Shown: positions 25,049 to 34,047 of the stretch, one piece after another | Layout of the letters: each line of letters opens with the position of its first letter | How positions within the stretch are numbered: the first letter of the stretch is position 1 | NCBI GenBank assembly: GCA_014649155.1 | Contig: BMSM01000017.1 | Span: 62,001-126,000, forward strand | Length of the DNA stretch: 64,000 bases | Reading direction: 5' to 3' | Source of the DNA: Streptomyces griseoviridis | GTDB lineage: Bacteria; Actinomycetota; Actinomycetes; Streptomycetales; Streptomycetaceae | Notes under the pieces: generated by a model | Told to the model about the DNA's origin: nothing | Seen by the model: the letters and a program-made list of their open reading frames with translations, nothing else | Database searches by the model: none | Translations under genes and position numbers: made by a program

Positions 25049-25418
25049 GGCAAAAGCATGCCTTCGTGCGAACGATCCGGTCCAAGCTCTACCCCACTCG
25101 CCCGACTCCGGGCGGGGAGAAGGGAGCCGTTCGGAGCCGGGAATACGTCGGACGAGGACCGGGGGAGGCGCAAAGCCGTCCCAGGAGGCGGCTCGGGAGC
25201 GTGGTAGGGTTCGCAGCGCTCCGCAGCCGACCGCTCGGCGCGCGGCGACTGCCGTCGGCTGCACGTCAGTTCTCTTCCTATATCCTCCGCATTCGGCCTG
25301 GCCCGTCCGTGTGCCACCACGGCGACATTACCGCCGGCCGGCCTGCGGAATGAGTTCCTGGTCGCAACCGGTGAAGGTGTGCGGTGTCGTCCCATCCGTA
25401 GGAGGCGGATCAATTCTG

Positions 25419-25865
25419 ATGTCGAATACCTACTGCAAGTCCTACGAGGTCCGTTGGGACGATGCGGACTTCAACGGTCATCTGCGGAATACGCGGTACC
25501 TGGAGTACGCGAGTAATACCCGTCTCCATTTCCTCATGGAACTGGGCTGGGACGCCCGTGCCCTGCAGAAGGAAGGCATCGCCGCGGTACTCCTCGGCGA
25601 GGAGGCGGCCTATCTGAACGAGGTCTTCCTCGCCGAGCGCGTCACCGTCTCGTGCGAGGTCATCGGGCTCAGCGAGGACGGTGCGCGCTGGCGCACCCGG
25701 CACACCGTGACCCGCGAGAACGGGGGCAGGGCCGCCGTCGTGCACTGCCTGGGCGCGTGGCTCGGCGTCCGCGAGCGCAGGATCACCCCGCCCCCGGCCG
25801 GGCTGCGGGCCGTCTTCGAGGAAGCCCGGGCGGAGGACTGGGAGGTCATCGGCGGCGCGGCCTGA
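25419..25865 (+). CDS. hotdog-fold acyl-CoA thioesterase
   Basis: 148 residues from ATG 25419, with AGGAGG 13 bases upstream (rather distant). YEVRWDDADFNGHLRNTRYL EYASNTR is the 4HBT active-site pattern, with the catalytic Asp region D.D..GHLRNT.YL. The central helix is followed by strands VTVSCEVIGLSEDGARWRTR HTVTRENGG and AAVVHCLGAWL. A small cytosolic thioesterase of the YbgC/FcbC type is expected, active as a tetramer. It stands alone between two leftward genes. Confidence 0.9.
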   Translation: MSNTYCKSYEVRWDDADFNGHLRNTRYLEYASNTRLHFLMELGWDARALQKEGIAAVLLGEEAAYLNEVFLAERVTVSCEVIGLSEDGARWRTRHTVTRENGGRAAVVHCLGAWLGVRERRITPPPAGLRAVFEEARAEDWEVIGGAA

Positions 25866-25942
25866 CCCTGTCCGCCGGCGGTGGGACGGGGCGCCACCGC
25901 CCGGGCCGAGCCCGCGTCCGCGGCTGATGCGGACGACAGGCC

Positions 25943-26818
25943 CTACCGGCCCGAGGCGGGCGTCTGCCGGAGGCCGTCCCAGAACCGCGTCAGCTCCGCC
26001 GCCGTGCGGGCGGCCCGTTCCACGTGCGGCGAGTGCCGGGTGTCCGTCATCACGGTGTGCCGGGCGCCCAGCCGGTGGGCCGTGTCCGCCAGCAGGTCCG
26101 GCGCCCAGGTGTCGTCCTGGTCGCCGTACAGCATGTGTGTGGGCAGCTCCGTCAGTGCCGCGAGCTGTGCGGTCCGGTCCGGCTCGCCGAGCAACTCCCG
26201 TCCGGCGACCAGCAGGTGGATGGGGTTGGTGCGCAGCCAGCGTGCGCGCTGGACCTCCAACTCCGGCTCCGACGCCGTCGACGGACGCAGCTTCCGCATC
26301 GCCTCCCAGACCTGTTCCATCGTCATGGTGGCGAGCGCCCCGGTGAGCAGCTCGATCTGGAGCCGCCGCCCCTCACCGACGTGTCCAGGCCCGGAGGACA
26401 GCAGCGTCAGGGACAGGAAGGGCCGAGCGTTCCTCAGGACCGCCGCCCGGGCGACCTGCCCGCCCATGGAGTGTCCCACCAGATGCACACGTGTGCCGAT
26501 GGCCTCCGCCTGGGCCAGGACATCCGCGGCGAGGGCGTCGTACCGGTAGGCCGCCTCGTCGGCGGGACCGGCGGTCTCGTCCTGTCCGCGGCCGTCGACC
26601 GCGACGGCACGGTAACCGGCGTCCCGCAGGTACGGCAGCAGAGCGAGGAAGTCGTCCTTGCCCTTGGTGTAGCCGGGCAACAGCATCGCGGTGCCGCGCA
26701 CTTCCGCCGCGGGGGCGCTCTCCAGCGCGGCGAAGTTCCCGCGTGGGGTCCGCAGGGTGGTCCGCAGGACGGTCGGCGGGGTGTGACGGGACACTGTGAC
26801 AGGGGGATCATCGAACAC
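25943..26818 (-). CDS. alpha/beta hydrolase
   Basis: 291 residues from GTG 26818. There is no ribosome-binding site, but TATGCT lies six bases before the start, so a leaderless transcript is likely. MLLPGYTKGKDDFLALLPYL RDAGYRAVAVDGRGQDET covers the oxyanion region. The nucleophile elbow is LVGHSMGG (Ser117), the acid is probably in MLYGDQDDTWAP, and the His in DTRHSPHVERAARTAAELTR FWDGL. It is a lysophospholipase/peptidase-like member, not close to the other hydrolases in this window. Substrate unknown. Confidence 0.85.
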   Translation of the reverse strand: MFDDPPVTVSRHTPPTVLRTTLRTPRGNFAALESAPAAEVRGTAMLLPGYTKGKDDFLALLPYLRDAGYRAVAVDGRGQDETAGPADEAAYRYDALAADVLAQAEAIGTRVHLVGHSMGGQVARAAVLRNARPFLSLTLLSSGPGHVGEGRRLQIELLTGALATMTMEQVWEAMRKLRPSTASEPELEVQRARWLRTNPIHLLVAGRELLGEPDRTAQLAALTELPTHMLYGDQDDTWAPDLLADTAHRLGARHTVMTDTRHSPHVERAARTAAELTRFWDGLRQTPASGR

Positions 26819-26894
26819 ATCAGCAGCATAGTTCCCGAGAAACGTTGGTCGGCCGGGGCGTCGGCTCGGGTGTCTCAGCCGGAACATCTTCGCC

Positions 26895-27020
26895 GCCCGG
26901 CGGCGGTGCCAGAGAATGCCCCTGCGAACGGCGTGGGCGACCGCTGGCGAGCGGGCACGCAGCTTCAGCCGGGCGACCCTACCGTGCGGCGCCCTCTTGG
27001 CCGTCCGTTCCGAGCGAGAA
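26895..27020 (-). pseudogene. relic of a NarL/LuxR-type HTH C-terminus
   Basis: Read leftward from about 27010, one frame gives SERTAKRAPHGRVARLKLRA RSPAVAHAVRRGIL. The intact NarL-type regulator at 35167 ends SERTIKNVLHDVITRFGLRN RTQAVAYAIRSGVV. The spacing of the SERT, R(L/F).LR.R, AVA(H/Y)A(V/I)R.G(I/V)(L/V) positions is the same. No upstream receiver-like part is recognisable and the frame then runs into the hydrolase leader. It is interpreted as the surviving end of a decayed response-regulator gene. Confidence 0.45.
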
Positions 27021-27179
27021 GTACCGGGTCGTCGCGGCCCCGGCGGCTCGTAGGTGACGCGGCCAGGTTCCTGGCCGACGTACGGTCAAATGGCTGATGG
27101 CCGGGGTGGACCCGCCGGTCACACTCGACGCGTCCGCGTGACCGAGAACTCCGCCCGCACGCCTGCCGAAGGAACCCAG

Positions 27180-28013
27180 ATGTACATCGATGTGCCGAAC
27201 CGAGTAGTACACGCCGCCAATGGAGTCAGCTACGCCTACCGGCGGTACGGCCCCTCCAACCGGCCTCCCCTCGTGCTGCTCCAGCACTTCCGCGGCACCT
27301 TGGAGAGCTGGGACCCCGCGCTCGTCGACCTCCTGGCCGCCCGGCGCGACGTCATCACGTTCGACAACACGGGCATCGGCCTGAGCACCGGCCGCACCCC
27401 CAGAACCGTCCGGGAGATGGCCGTCGACGCCCTCAGCTTCCTGACCGCGCTCGGGCTGGAACGGGTGGACCTGCTGGGGCACTCGATGGGCGGCTTCGTG
27501 GCCCAGGAAATCGCCCTGATCCGCCCCGGTCTCCTGCGCCGGCTGGTGCTCGCCGCCACCGCCCCGCGCGGTGCCGCGGGCACCCACGGCTGGAGCGACG
27601 ACATCGTCGCCCACGTCCACTCCGACCACCTCGGCGTCCAGGGCTACCTGTACACCTTCTTCAACCACACCGAGACCAGCCAGCGCAGTGGCCTGGAGTT
27701 CTTCGGCCGCTACATCGAGCGTACCCGCGACCGCGACCTGCCCGTCAGCAGGGAGGCCCGGGAAGCACAGTACGAAGCCGTGGTCGAGTGGGGCATTCCC
27801 GATCACGACGCGCTGCAGCGGCTGCGGGCGATCCACCGGCCGGTGCTGGTGACCGGCGGTGACAGCGACCTGGTCACACCCCCTCACCTTTCACACGTGC
27901 TCACAGGTATGCTCCCGAAGGCCCACGTACACATCTATCCTGATTCCGGGCACGGGTTTCTCTTCCAGCACCACAAGGACTTCGCCGCAGAGGTTCTGGA
28001 GTTCCTGGACTGA
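27180..28013 (+). CDS. alpha/beta hydrolase
   Basis: 277 residues from ATG 27180, with GAAGGAA upstream. SYAYRRYGPSNRPPLVLLQH FRGTLESWDPALVDLLAARR DVITFDNTGIGLSTG leads to the elbow LLGHSMGG (Ser102). The acid is in VLVTGGDSDLVTPP and the His in YPDSGHGFLFQHHKDFAAEV. It is the paralogue of 15152-15994. The gene is followed by a 9-bp-stem terminator (28078-28099) before the LAL regulator; that regulator still might control it. 3-oxoadipate enol-lactonase/haloperoxidase-like; substrate unknown. Confidence 0.88.
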   Translation: MYIDVPNRVVHAANGVSYAYRRYGPSNRPPLVLLQHFRGTLESWDPALVDLLAARRDVITFDNTGIGLSTGRTPRTVREMAVDALSFLTALGLERVDLLGHSMGGFVAQEIALIRPGLLRRLVLAATAPRGAAGTHGWSDDIVAHVHSDHLGVQGYLYTFFNHTETSQRSGLEFFGRYIERTRDRDLPVSREAREAQYEAVVEWGIPDHDALQRLRAIHRPVLVTGGDSDLVTPPHLSHVLTGMLPKAHVHIYPDSGHGFLFQHHKDFAAEVLEFLD

Positions 28014-28077
28014 GCGGCCGGTCCCGCTCCGTCCACCACACCGGCGGACGCCCGGTTCCAGCCCGTTGCTTCATCCA

Positions 28078-28099
28078 CGGACGCCCGCGAGGGCGTCCG
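28078..28099 (+). terminator. hairpin terminator after hydrolase gene
   Basis: CGGACGCCC, a GCGA tetraloop, and GGGCGTCCG give a perfect 9-bp stem between the hydrolase stop (28013) and the TTG start of the LAL gene (28119). Confidence 0.65.
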
Positions 28100-28118
28100 C
28101 TCACCATGGGGAGGAACC

Positions 28119-30854
28119 TTGTCGCTGACGTTGGTGGGACGCGCGTCCGAGCTGGAGCGCCTGGAGGCTGTCCTGGCCGAGGCCGGTGAGACAGGGACGG
28201 CTCTCCTGCTCCAGGGCGATCCGGGGGCCGGCAAGACCGTGCTGCTGGACGCCGTCGCCGCGCGTGCCCGGAGCGCGGGAGCACGGGTACTGCGGGTGGT
28301 GGGGGTCGAGACCGAACGTGAGTTGGCCTTCTCGGCGCTGCACCAACTGCTGTACCCGCTTCTCGGCCACCTTCCGGAGCTGCCCGAGTACCAGGGCGTC
28401 ACCCTGGAGCAGGTGCTGTCCATCCGCGAGGGTTCGGCCCCCGGCCGCTTCGCGATCTCCGCCGCGGCACTGTCCCTCCTCCAACACGCGGCCGACCGCC
28501 AGCCCCTGTTCGTCGTGGTGGACGACGTGCACTGGATCGACCGGTCCAGCGCGGAGGTACTGACCTTCCTGACGCGGCGGTTGAACGGCTGCCGGGCTTC
28601 GTTCGTCCTGGCCGCCCGCAGCGGCTGGAACGGCTTCCTGGACCCGACGGGACTGCCGGTCCTCACGGTGGGACCGCTGGCGGCGCAGGACGCCCAGCTC
28701 CTCCTGGACACCAGCCACCCGGGGCTCTCCGACCCGACCCGGCGCCGGCTGCTGGACGAGGCCGGGGGCAACCCGCTGGCGCTGGTCGAGCTGCCGGGGC
28801 AGCTCACGCCGGCCCAACGCGACGGTGACGAGGCCCTGCCCACGAACCTGCCGCTGAGCAGCCGGCTGGAGAGCGTCTTCGCCGACCGCATCCGGCTCCT
28901 CGACGCGTCGACGCGGTTCGCCCTGCTCCTGGTCGCGCTGGACGGCCAGCGCCCCGGCAACCTGCGCGAGATCCGCACGGCGGCGGAACGGGCCGGCCAG
29001 GAGTGGGACGACGGCCTGCTGGAGGCGAGCGAGCACACCGGGCTGGTGCGCGTCGACCACCTCGCGGACCACGTCACCTTCCGCCATCCGCTCGCCCGTT
29101 CCTGCCTGGTGCACATGTCGCCGGGCCGACACCGCAGGTCCGCGCACGAGGCGCTCGCGGCGACGTTGGAGAGGGAGCCCGAACGCCGAGCCTGGCACCT
29201 GGCCCACGCGGCGGAGGACCCCGACGAGGCCGTCGCAGCGGAACTCACCGGAGCAGCCGAGCTGGCCCTCGCACGAGGCGGCGCCGCCGAGGCGGCCGCC
29301 GCCTTCCGGCGGGCCGCGGAGCTGAGCCCGGACCAGGCCGACCGCGCCCGCCGCCTGGACGAGGCAGCCTTCGCGGCGAGCAAGGGCGGGCTGCTGGAGA
29401 CGGCCCACGAGCTGGCCGGCTCAGGGGCCGCGGAATCCCTGCGCGGCGCCGCGGCCGCGGCCTACGTCCTCTTCCACCGCGACGGGGACAGCGACGGGGT
29501 CTTCCGGACCCTCGTCCCGGTGATGGAGTCGGCGCCGATGAGCGCCTCGCCCGAGGACGTGGCGGCGTACGACGACGCCTTCTACGTCCTGCTGAACTGC
29601 GCGGTCTGGGCGGGCCGCCCCGACCTGTGGCCCTCGGTGTACCAGGTGCTGGACCGTGTGTCCGAGACCGCGCGCATGTGCTTCGACTGTGTCGCCGACC
29701 CGGCACGCACCGCGCACGACGTGCGGGCCCGGCTGGACGTGGCCACGGCCGAGCTGCCGCCCCACACCCCGTTCTGGCGCGTCAACTGGCTCATCTACAC
29801 CGCGCTCTACCTGGACTGCTTCAGCTACTACGACGCGGTGTGGCGGGACTTCGTGGGCCAGGCGGCCTACGACGGGCACCGGTTCGTGCTCCTGGCGCGT
29901 GCCCACGACGCCTACATGCGCGGGGAGTGGGACACCCAGCTCGCCATCGCGGCCGAGGGGACCAGCGACGCCGCGGAACACGGCTACAACTTCACCCACG
30001 TCCTGTTCAAGTACGGCATGGCGTCGGTGGCGGCCGGGCGCGGTGACGAGGAGGCACTGAACGAGCTGAGCGACGAGATCGCCGCATGGGCGGTGCCGCG
30101 CCGGTTCATGCTGATGGTGACCTCCCTGCGTGAGACCCGAGCCCGGATCGCGATCGGCCGCGGCGACTTCGAGGAGGCGTACCGGCAGGCGGCGCTGCTC
30201 ACCCCGCCGGGAGAACTGCCCGCGCACTACCCGCACGTGCAGCGGGTGTTCCTCGATCTCGTCGAGGCCGCGGTGCGCACCGGGCGCGTCGAAGAGGCGC
30301 AGGCCCACGTGGAGGCCGGGCAGCGTGCCCGGCTCGACCTGATCTCTCCCCATCACGAGGTGATCCTCGCCGCGGCGGCCGCCGTCGCCGCGCCGGAGGA
30401 CCGGGCCGACAAGCTCTACCGGGCCGCCCTCGCCGTACCCGACGCCGCCCTGTGGGCCTTCGAGTACGCGCGCATCCACCTGCTCTACGGCGAGTGGCTC
30501 CGCCGCCGGAGGGAGCACAAGGCCGCCCGTACCCATCTGAGTGCGGCACAGGAGGCATTCGAGCGGATGAAGGCCCCGCTCTGGGCGCAGCGGGCCCGCA
30601 ACGAGCTGCGCGCGGCCGGCGTCGTCACTCGCGTGCCGGGCGAGGGCGGCGCCGCGCAGCTCAGTGCGCAGGAGTACCGGATCGCCGAACTCGCGGCGAG
30701 CGGACTGTCCAACAAGGAGATCGGCCGGCAGATGAACATCTCGCCCCGGACGGTCGGCGCGCACCTGTACCGGGTCTTCCCCAAACTGGGCGTCACCGCC
30801 CGCGCCGCGCTGCGGGACGCGCTGGACACGCTGAGCGGCCCGAACACGGGGTGA
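28119..30854 (+). CDS. LAL-type LuxR-family regulator
   Basis: 911 residues from a TTG at 28119 with GGGGAGG five bases before it; the ATG at 28106 is out of frame. The Walker A motif LLLQGDPGAGKTVLLDA is at about 27-43, and Walker B is PLFVVVDDVHWID. A sensor and winged-helix AAA-like module follow (GNPLALVELPGQLT, then LESVFADRIRLLD). The middle is TPR-like, and the last 60 residues are a LuxR HTH (LSAQEYRIAELAASGLSNKE IGRQMNISPRTVGAHLYRVF). This is the large ATP-binding MalT-like regulator type. The second LAL protein at 38380 is a paralogue (FAALHQML versus FSALHQLL; VGAHLYRVFPKLG versus IGFHLYQTYPKLG). Targets unknown. Confidence 0.93.
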   Translation: MSLTLVGRASELERLEAVLAEAGETGTALLLQGDPGAGKTVLLDAVAARARSAGARVLRVVGVETERELAFSALHQLLYPLLGHLPELPEYQGVTLEQVLSIREGSAPGRFAISAAALSLLQHAADRQPLFVVVDDVHWIDRSSAEVLTFLTRRLNGCRASFVLAARSGWNGFLDPTGLPVLTVGPLAAQDAQLLLDTSHPGLSDPTRRRLLDEAGGNPLALVELPGQLTPAQRDGDEALPTNLPLSSRLESVFADRIRLLDASTRFALLLVALDGQRPGNLREIRTAAERAGQEWDDGLLEASEHTGLVRVDHLADHVTFRHPLARSCLVHMSPGRHRRSAHEALAATLEREPERRAWHLAHAAEDPDEAVAAELTGAAELALARGGAAEAAAAFRRAAELSPDQADRARRLDEAAFAASKGGLLETAHELAGSGAAESLRGAAAAAYVLFHRDGDSDGVFRTLVPVMESAPMSASPEDVAAYDDAFYVLLNCAVWAGRPDLWPSVYQVLDRVSETARMCFDCVADPARTAHDVRARLDVATAELPPHTPFWRVNWLIYTALYLDCFSYYDAVWRDFVGQAAYDGHRFVLLARAHDAYMRGEWDTQLAIAAEGTSDAAEHGYNFTHVLFKYGMASVAAGRGDEEALNELSDEIAAWAVPRRFMLMVTSLRETRARIAIGRGDFEEAYRQAALLTPPGELPAHYPHVQRVFLDLVEAAVRTGRVEEAQAHVEAGQRARLDLISPHHEVILAAAAAVAAPEDRADKLYRAALAVPDAALWAFEYARIHLLYGEWLRRRREHKAARTHLSAAQEAFERMKAPLWAQRARNELRAAGVVTRVPGEGGAAQLSAQEYRIAELAASGLSNKEIGRQMNISPRTVGAHLYRVFPKLGVTARAALRDALDTLSGPNTG

Positions 30855-30912
30855 GGCGCGTCCGCTCCGGTCCCGGAGCCCTCCCTCGTCCCGGGGGCCT
30901 CCACGTCTTTCG

Positions 30913-31960
30913 TCAAGCGAGACGTGGGGTCGTGGGTTCGTGGGACATGCCGTCGCGGAGCATCGCGAACGGCACGTTGATCCGCCGGCGGGCCGGGCGG
31001 AGCAGTGCCTGGGTGTGGGTTCTCCCGCGGGCCCGGCACCGGTCGTAGTAGGTGCGGGAGGCGGGGGTCGCGCACTGCGGCGAACGCCGACAGGGACATC
31101 GCGCGTTTCGGTTGCCGGTTGCAGCCGAGGGGTGCGTGTGCGCCGTGGACCGAGGTCCCCGACGACTGGGTGGTCGGGGCGGCGCCGGCGTAGGAGGCCG
31201 GGTGGGCAGCGGTGGGGAAGCCGGTGCCGTCGCCGACGGTGACCAGCGAGGTGGCGGCGGTCCTGACCGCGACCCCCGGGATCGAGGTATGGACCGGGCA
31301 AGAGGGTGAGCCTCCAGCAGCTGGCCGATCTGCGCTTCCAGGGCTCGGCGCTGAGCGTGGACGGCCGTGAGCGAACGGGCCAGGGACGCGGTCACGAGAT
31401 CGAGGGCGCCGGTGCCCGGGACGACCACGGTCTGCTCGTCGAGCGCGTCGAACACCTCGTCGATCAGTCGGCGGGCCATGCGTGGAGCCTTGGGCCGGAT
31501 CACCTCAGCCGGCTTGCGGTGTCCGGCTTCCCGCGGGGCGGCTGGGGCTCCGTAGCGTTCCGGCAGCCAGGTCACGGCGGGTTGGTCCGGGCGCGGGCCC
31601 AGGACGTGTTCCAGGCCGGGGTGGAACTGGGTGAGCAGGCCGCGTGTCCGGTCGGAGGTGCGGGTGGCCTCGGCTGCGAGGTCCTGGCCGAAGCCGGCCA
31701 GCACGGTCGGTTCGGCGGTGATCTCGCCGGTCAGCTGAAGCGAGCGCAGGGTGTGCGGCTGGTCCGGGCGGCGTCCGCGGTCACCGCGGCGTCCTTCGCG
31801 TCGGTCCTCGCCTCGCCCGGGTGGGAACCGGCGATCCGCCGCGTGGACAAGCCGGGCAGAGCGGAGGGCGGCCCACCCGGCGGCGTACCGGTGCCCGGTG
31901 TCCCCGGTGCACAGGCGACCGCCGCCCGGCGCCCCGCCACCGGGGGCGCCGGACAGCGGG
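30913..31960 (-). pseudogene. IS110-family transposase relic lacking its N-terminus
   Basis: Leftward reading gives HPGEARTDAKDAAVTADAAR (about 31870), then in a second frame TLRSLQLTGEITAEPTVLAG FGQDLAAEATRTSDRTRGLL TQFHPGLEHVLGPR and VIRPKAPRMARRLIDEVFDA LDEQTVVVPGTG. After another shift, ASRTYYDRCRARGRTHTQAL LRPARRRINVPFAMLRDG runs to the stop at 30913. This is the Streptomyces IS110/IS116/IS902 transposase. The first DEDD-domain residues and the segment around the second catalytic region are missing or frameshifted (at least three breaks), so it is dead. It ends against the aldo-keto reductase gene. No terminal repeats found. Confidence 0.75.
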
Positions 31961-32009
31961 GTGGCCGGCGGTGCCCCCGAGGCGGCGGGGGGCGTCCGGT
32001 GTCGCCCGG

Positions 32010-32879
32010 CTACTCGCCGATGGTGTCCAGCTCGGCGACCGCGTCGGCGGGCAGGACCAGATCGGCCGCGGCGACGTTCTCGCGCAGGTGGGCGACGGAG
32101 GACGTACCGGGGATCAGCACGGTGGTCGCGGAACGCTGGAGCAGCCAGCTCAGGGCGACCTGCTGCGCCGAGGCGCCCAGGCGGGCGGCGACCCTGGTGA
32201 GGGTCTCGGACTGCAGCGGGCTGAAGCCGCCCAGCGGGAAGAACGAGGCGTAGGCGATGTTCTCGGCCGCGCACCGCTCGACCAGGGCGTCGTCCGCGCG
32301 GTTGGCGAGGTTGTACAGGTTCTGCACGGTGACGACCGGCGCGATGGTCTGCGCCTCGGTGAGCTGGGCGTCCGAGACGCCACTGAGACCGAGGTGCCGG
32401 ATCAGACCCTGCCGGCGCAGTTCGGCCAGCGCCCCGAACTGGTCGGCGATGGACTCGTCACTGGTGCCCTCGACGGAGCCCAGACGCAGATTGACGACGT
32501 CCAGCGTCTCCAGGCCGAGGTGCTGGAGGTTCTCGCGGACCTGGGCCTTGAGGTCCTCGGGGTCCAGGGAGGGTATCCACGAGCCGTCGTCGCCGCGGCG
32601 GGCCCCGACCTTGGTGACGATGTGCAGATCGGCCGCGTAGGGGTGCAGAGCCTCCTTGATCAGCTCGTTGACGACCGCGGGGCCGTAGAAGTCGCTGGTG
32701 TCGATGTGGGTGATGCCCAGCTCGACCGCCTCGCGCAGGACGGCGAGGGCCTGGTCCCGGTCCTTGGGAGGGCCGAAGACGCCGGGACCGGCCAACTGCA
32801 TGGCGCCGTAGCCCATGCGGCTGAGGGTGAGGCCGTCCGCGAGCGGCAGAGCACCGCCGGGGAGAACAGAGGTCGTCAT
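32010..32879 (-). CDS. aldo-keto reductase (YdbC-like, no catalytic His)
   Basis: 289 residues from ATG 32879. MGYGAMQLAGPGVFGPPKDR is the barrel opening, HIDTSDFYG carries Asp and Tyr, and IVTKVGAR carries Lys. Where most family members have a Y/QLH catalytic histidine, this one has VVNLRLGS. I recall VVNLR in the YdbC-type subfamily, so it is probably a subfamily feature, not damage. The C-terminus (TVLIPGTSSVAHLRENVAAA) binds NADPH. It is divergent from the XRE regulator at 33049, with a CCCCA-N7-TGGGG palindrome between them, the usual arrangement for regulator and target. Confidence 0.88.
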   Translation of the reverse strand: MTTSVLPGGALPLADGLTLSRMGYGAMQLAGPGVFGPPKDRDQALAVLREAVELGITHIDTSDFYGPAVVNELIKEALHPYAADLHIVTKVGARRGDDGSWIPSLDPEDLKAQVRENLQHLGLETLDVVNLRLGSVEGTSDESIADQFGALAELRRQGLIRHLGLSGVSDAQLTEAQTIAPVVTVQNLYNLANRADDALVERCAAENIAYASFFPLGGFSPLQSETLTRVAARLGASAQQVALSWLLQRSATTVLIPGTSSVAHLRENVAAADLVLPADAVAELDTIGE

Positions 32880-32983
32880 GTCACGCCTTTCCTTGCCGTC
32901 GTTGCCGCCAGGCCGGCCGGCGGGGTGTGCCGTGGTGGCCTGGCACTGGAGATACTGCGGCGCCGGTGGCACGGGGGCCAGTA

Positions 32984-33000
32984 CCCCACTGTTCCTGGGG
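32984..33000. promoter_or_regulatory. CCCCA-N7-TGGGG palindrome in divergent promoter
   Basis: CCCCACTGTTCCTGGGG lies 49 bases before the XRE start and about 105 before the aldo-keto reductase start. It is a good candidate operator for the XRE protein. Confidence 0.5.
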
Positions 33001-33048
33001 ATGACAGGACCAGTCACACCCCCAGTCGTGGCGGTTACCGTCGAAGGT

Positions 33049-34026
33049 ATGAAGAACACCAACGCGCTCGGCGATTTCCTGCGCGCACGCCGGCAGCGGG
33101 TCAGGCCCGAGGACGTCGGTATCAACCCGCGCGGCCTGCGTCGGGTGCCGGGTCTGCGCCGGGAGGAGGTCGCCATGCTGGCGGGCATCAGCTCGGACTA
33201 CTACCTGCGCCTGGAGCAGGGCCGCGACCGCAACCCGTCGGTACAGGTCCTTGAGGCGCTGGCCCGGGTCCTGCGACTCGACGCCGACGGCACCGCCCAC
33301 CTGCTCGGCCTGGGTCACCCCCGGCCCAGCAGGAGCCCGCGCCCGGTGACGGAGAAGGTTCCGGTCGGCATCCTGCATCTCCTCGGCGAACTGCAGATGC
33401 CCGCGTTCGTGCAGGGCAAGTACCTCGACGTGCTCGCCGCGAACGTCATGGCCGGCGCGCTGTCGCCCAATCTCGTGGCGGGAGTCAACAGGCTGCGCGC
33501 GGCCTTCCTCGACGCCAGGGAACAGCGGCTCTACCGGGACTGGCCCCAGGCGACCGCCGCGGTGGTCGCCCAACTGCGTGCCGCCACCGGCGCCGACACG
33601 GACGACCCCCGCCTGGCCGCGCTCGTCGGGGAACTCTCCCTGAAGAGCGAGTACTTCAGCCAGCTCTGGGCGCGCCACGACGTGCGCCGGCGGGAGGAGA
33701 CGGTCAGCCGTCTGCACCACCCCGACGTGGGCGACCTCGACCTCTACCGCGAGAAACTCGCCGTCACCGGCACCGACGATCAACTCCTCGTCATCTACCA
33801 CGCGGAGCCGGGCTCGCCGTCGGCTCGCTCGCTCGGCCTGCTCGGCTCGCTGGCCGCCACCGCGACGGCCACCGACCGCCGCGCCGACGCCCGGCGCTCG
33901 ACACCGTCGCCCCAGGCCGGACCAGGACCAGGACCAGGACCAGGACCAGGACCAGGACCAGAATCCGGGCCCGAACCAGGACCCGGCACCGGACCCTCCG
34001 ACGATCAGACGACCCCACGGCCGTAG
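33049..34026 (+). CDS. XRE-family regulator with MmyB-like ligand domain
   Basis: 325 residues from ATG 33049. Residues about 5-85 are the helix-turn-helix (LGDFLRARRQRVRPEDVGI, RRVPGLRREEVAMLAGISSD YYLRLEQGRDRNPSVQVLEA LARVL). Residues 100-285 match the MmyB-like sensor domain (NVMAGALSPN, NRLRAAFLD, DPRLAALVGELSLKSEYFSQ LWARHDVRRR, GDLDLYREKLAVTGTDDQLL VIYHAEPGS). The last 45 residues are an unusual Pro/Gly tail, (GP)7 encoded by GGACCA repeats. It is divergent from the aldo-keto reductase, its probable target. No good ribosome-binding site; it may be leaderless. Confidence 0.92.
   Translation: MKNTNALGDFLRARRQRVRPEDVGINPRGLRRVPGLRREEVAMLAGISSDYYLRLEQGRDRNPSVQVLEALARVLRLDADGTAHLLGLGHPRPSRSPRPVTEKVPVGILHLLGELQMPAFVQGKYLDVLAANVMAGALSPNLVAGVNRLRAAFLDAREQRLYRDWPQATAAVVAQLRAATGADTDDPRLAALVGELSLKSEYFSQLWARHDVRRREETVSRLHHPDVGDLDLYREKLAVTGTDDQLLVIYHAEPGSPSARSLGLLGSLAATATATDRRADARRSTPSPQAGPGPGPGPGPGPGPESGPEPGPGTGPSDDQTTPRP
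33919..33960 (+). repeat. seven GGACCA repeats inside the XRE gene
   Basis: Seven perfect GGACCA hexamers code for Gly-Pro repeats near the C-terminus of the XRE regulator. The identical codons show recent slippage expansion. The tail is outside both recognised domains and its length is probably variable between strains. Confidence 0.85.
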
Positions 34027-34047
34027 CACCCCGGGCGCCCGGCGCGT

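Noticed and set aside
32010..32879. Aldo-keto reductase judged inactive because the catalytic His is absent
   Set aside because: The VVNLR variant is, as I recall, normal for the YdbC-like subfamily, so it is probably not damage.
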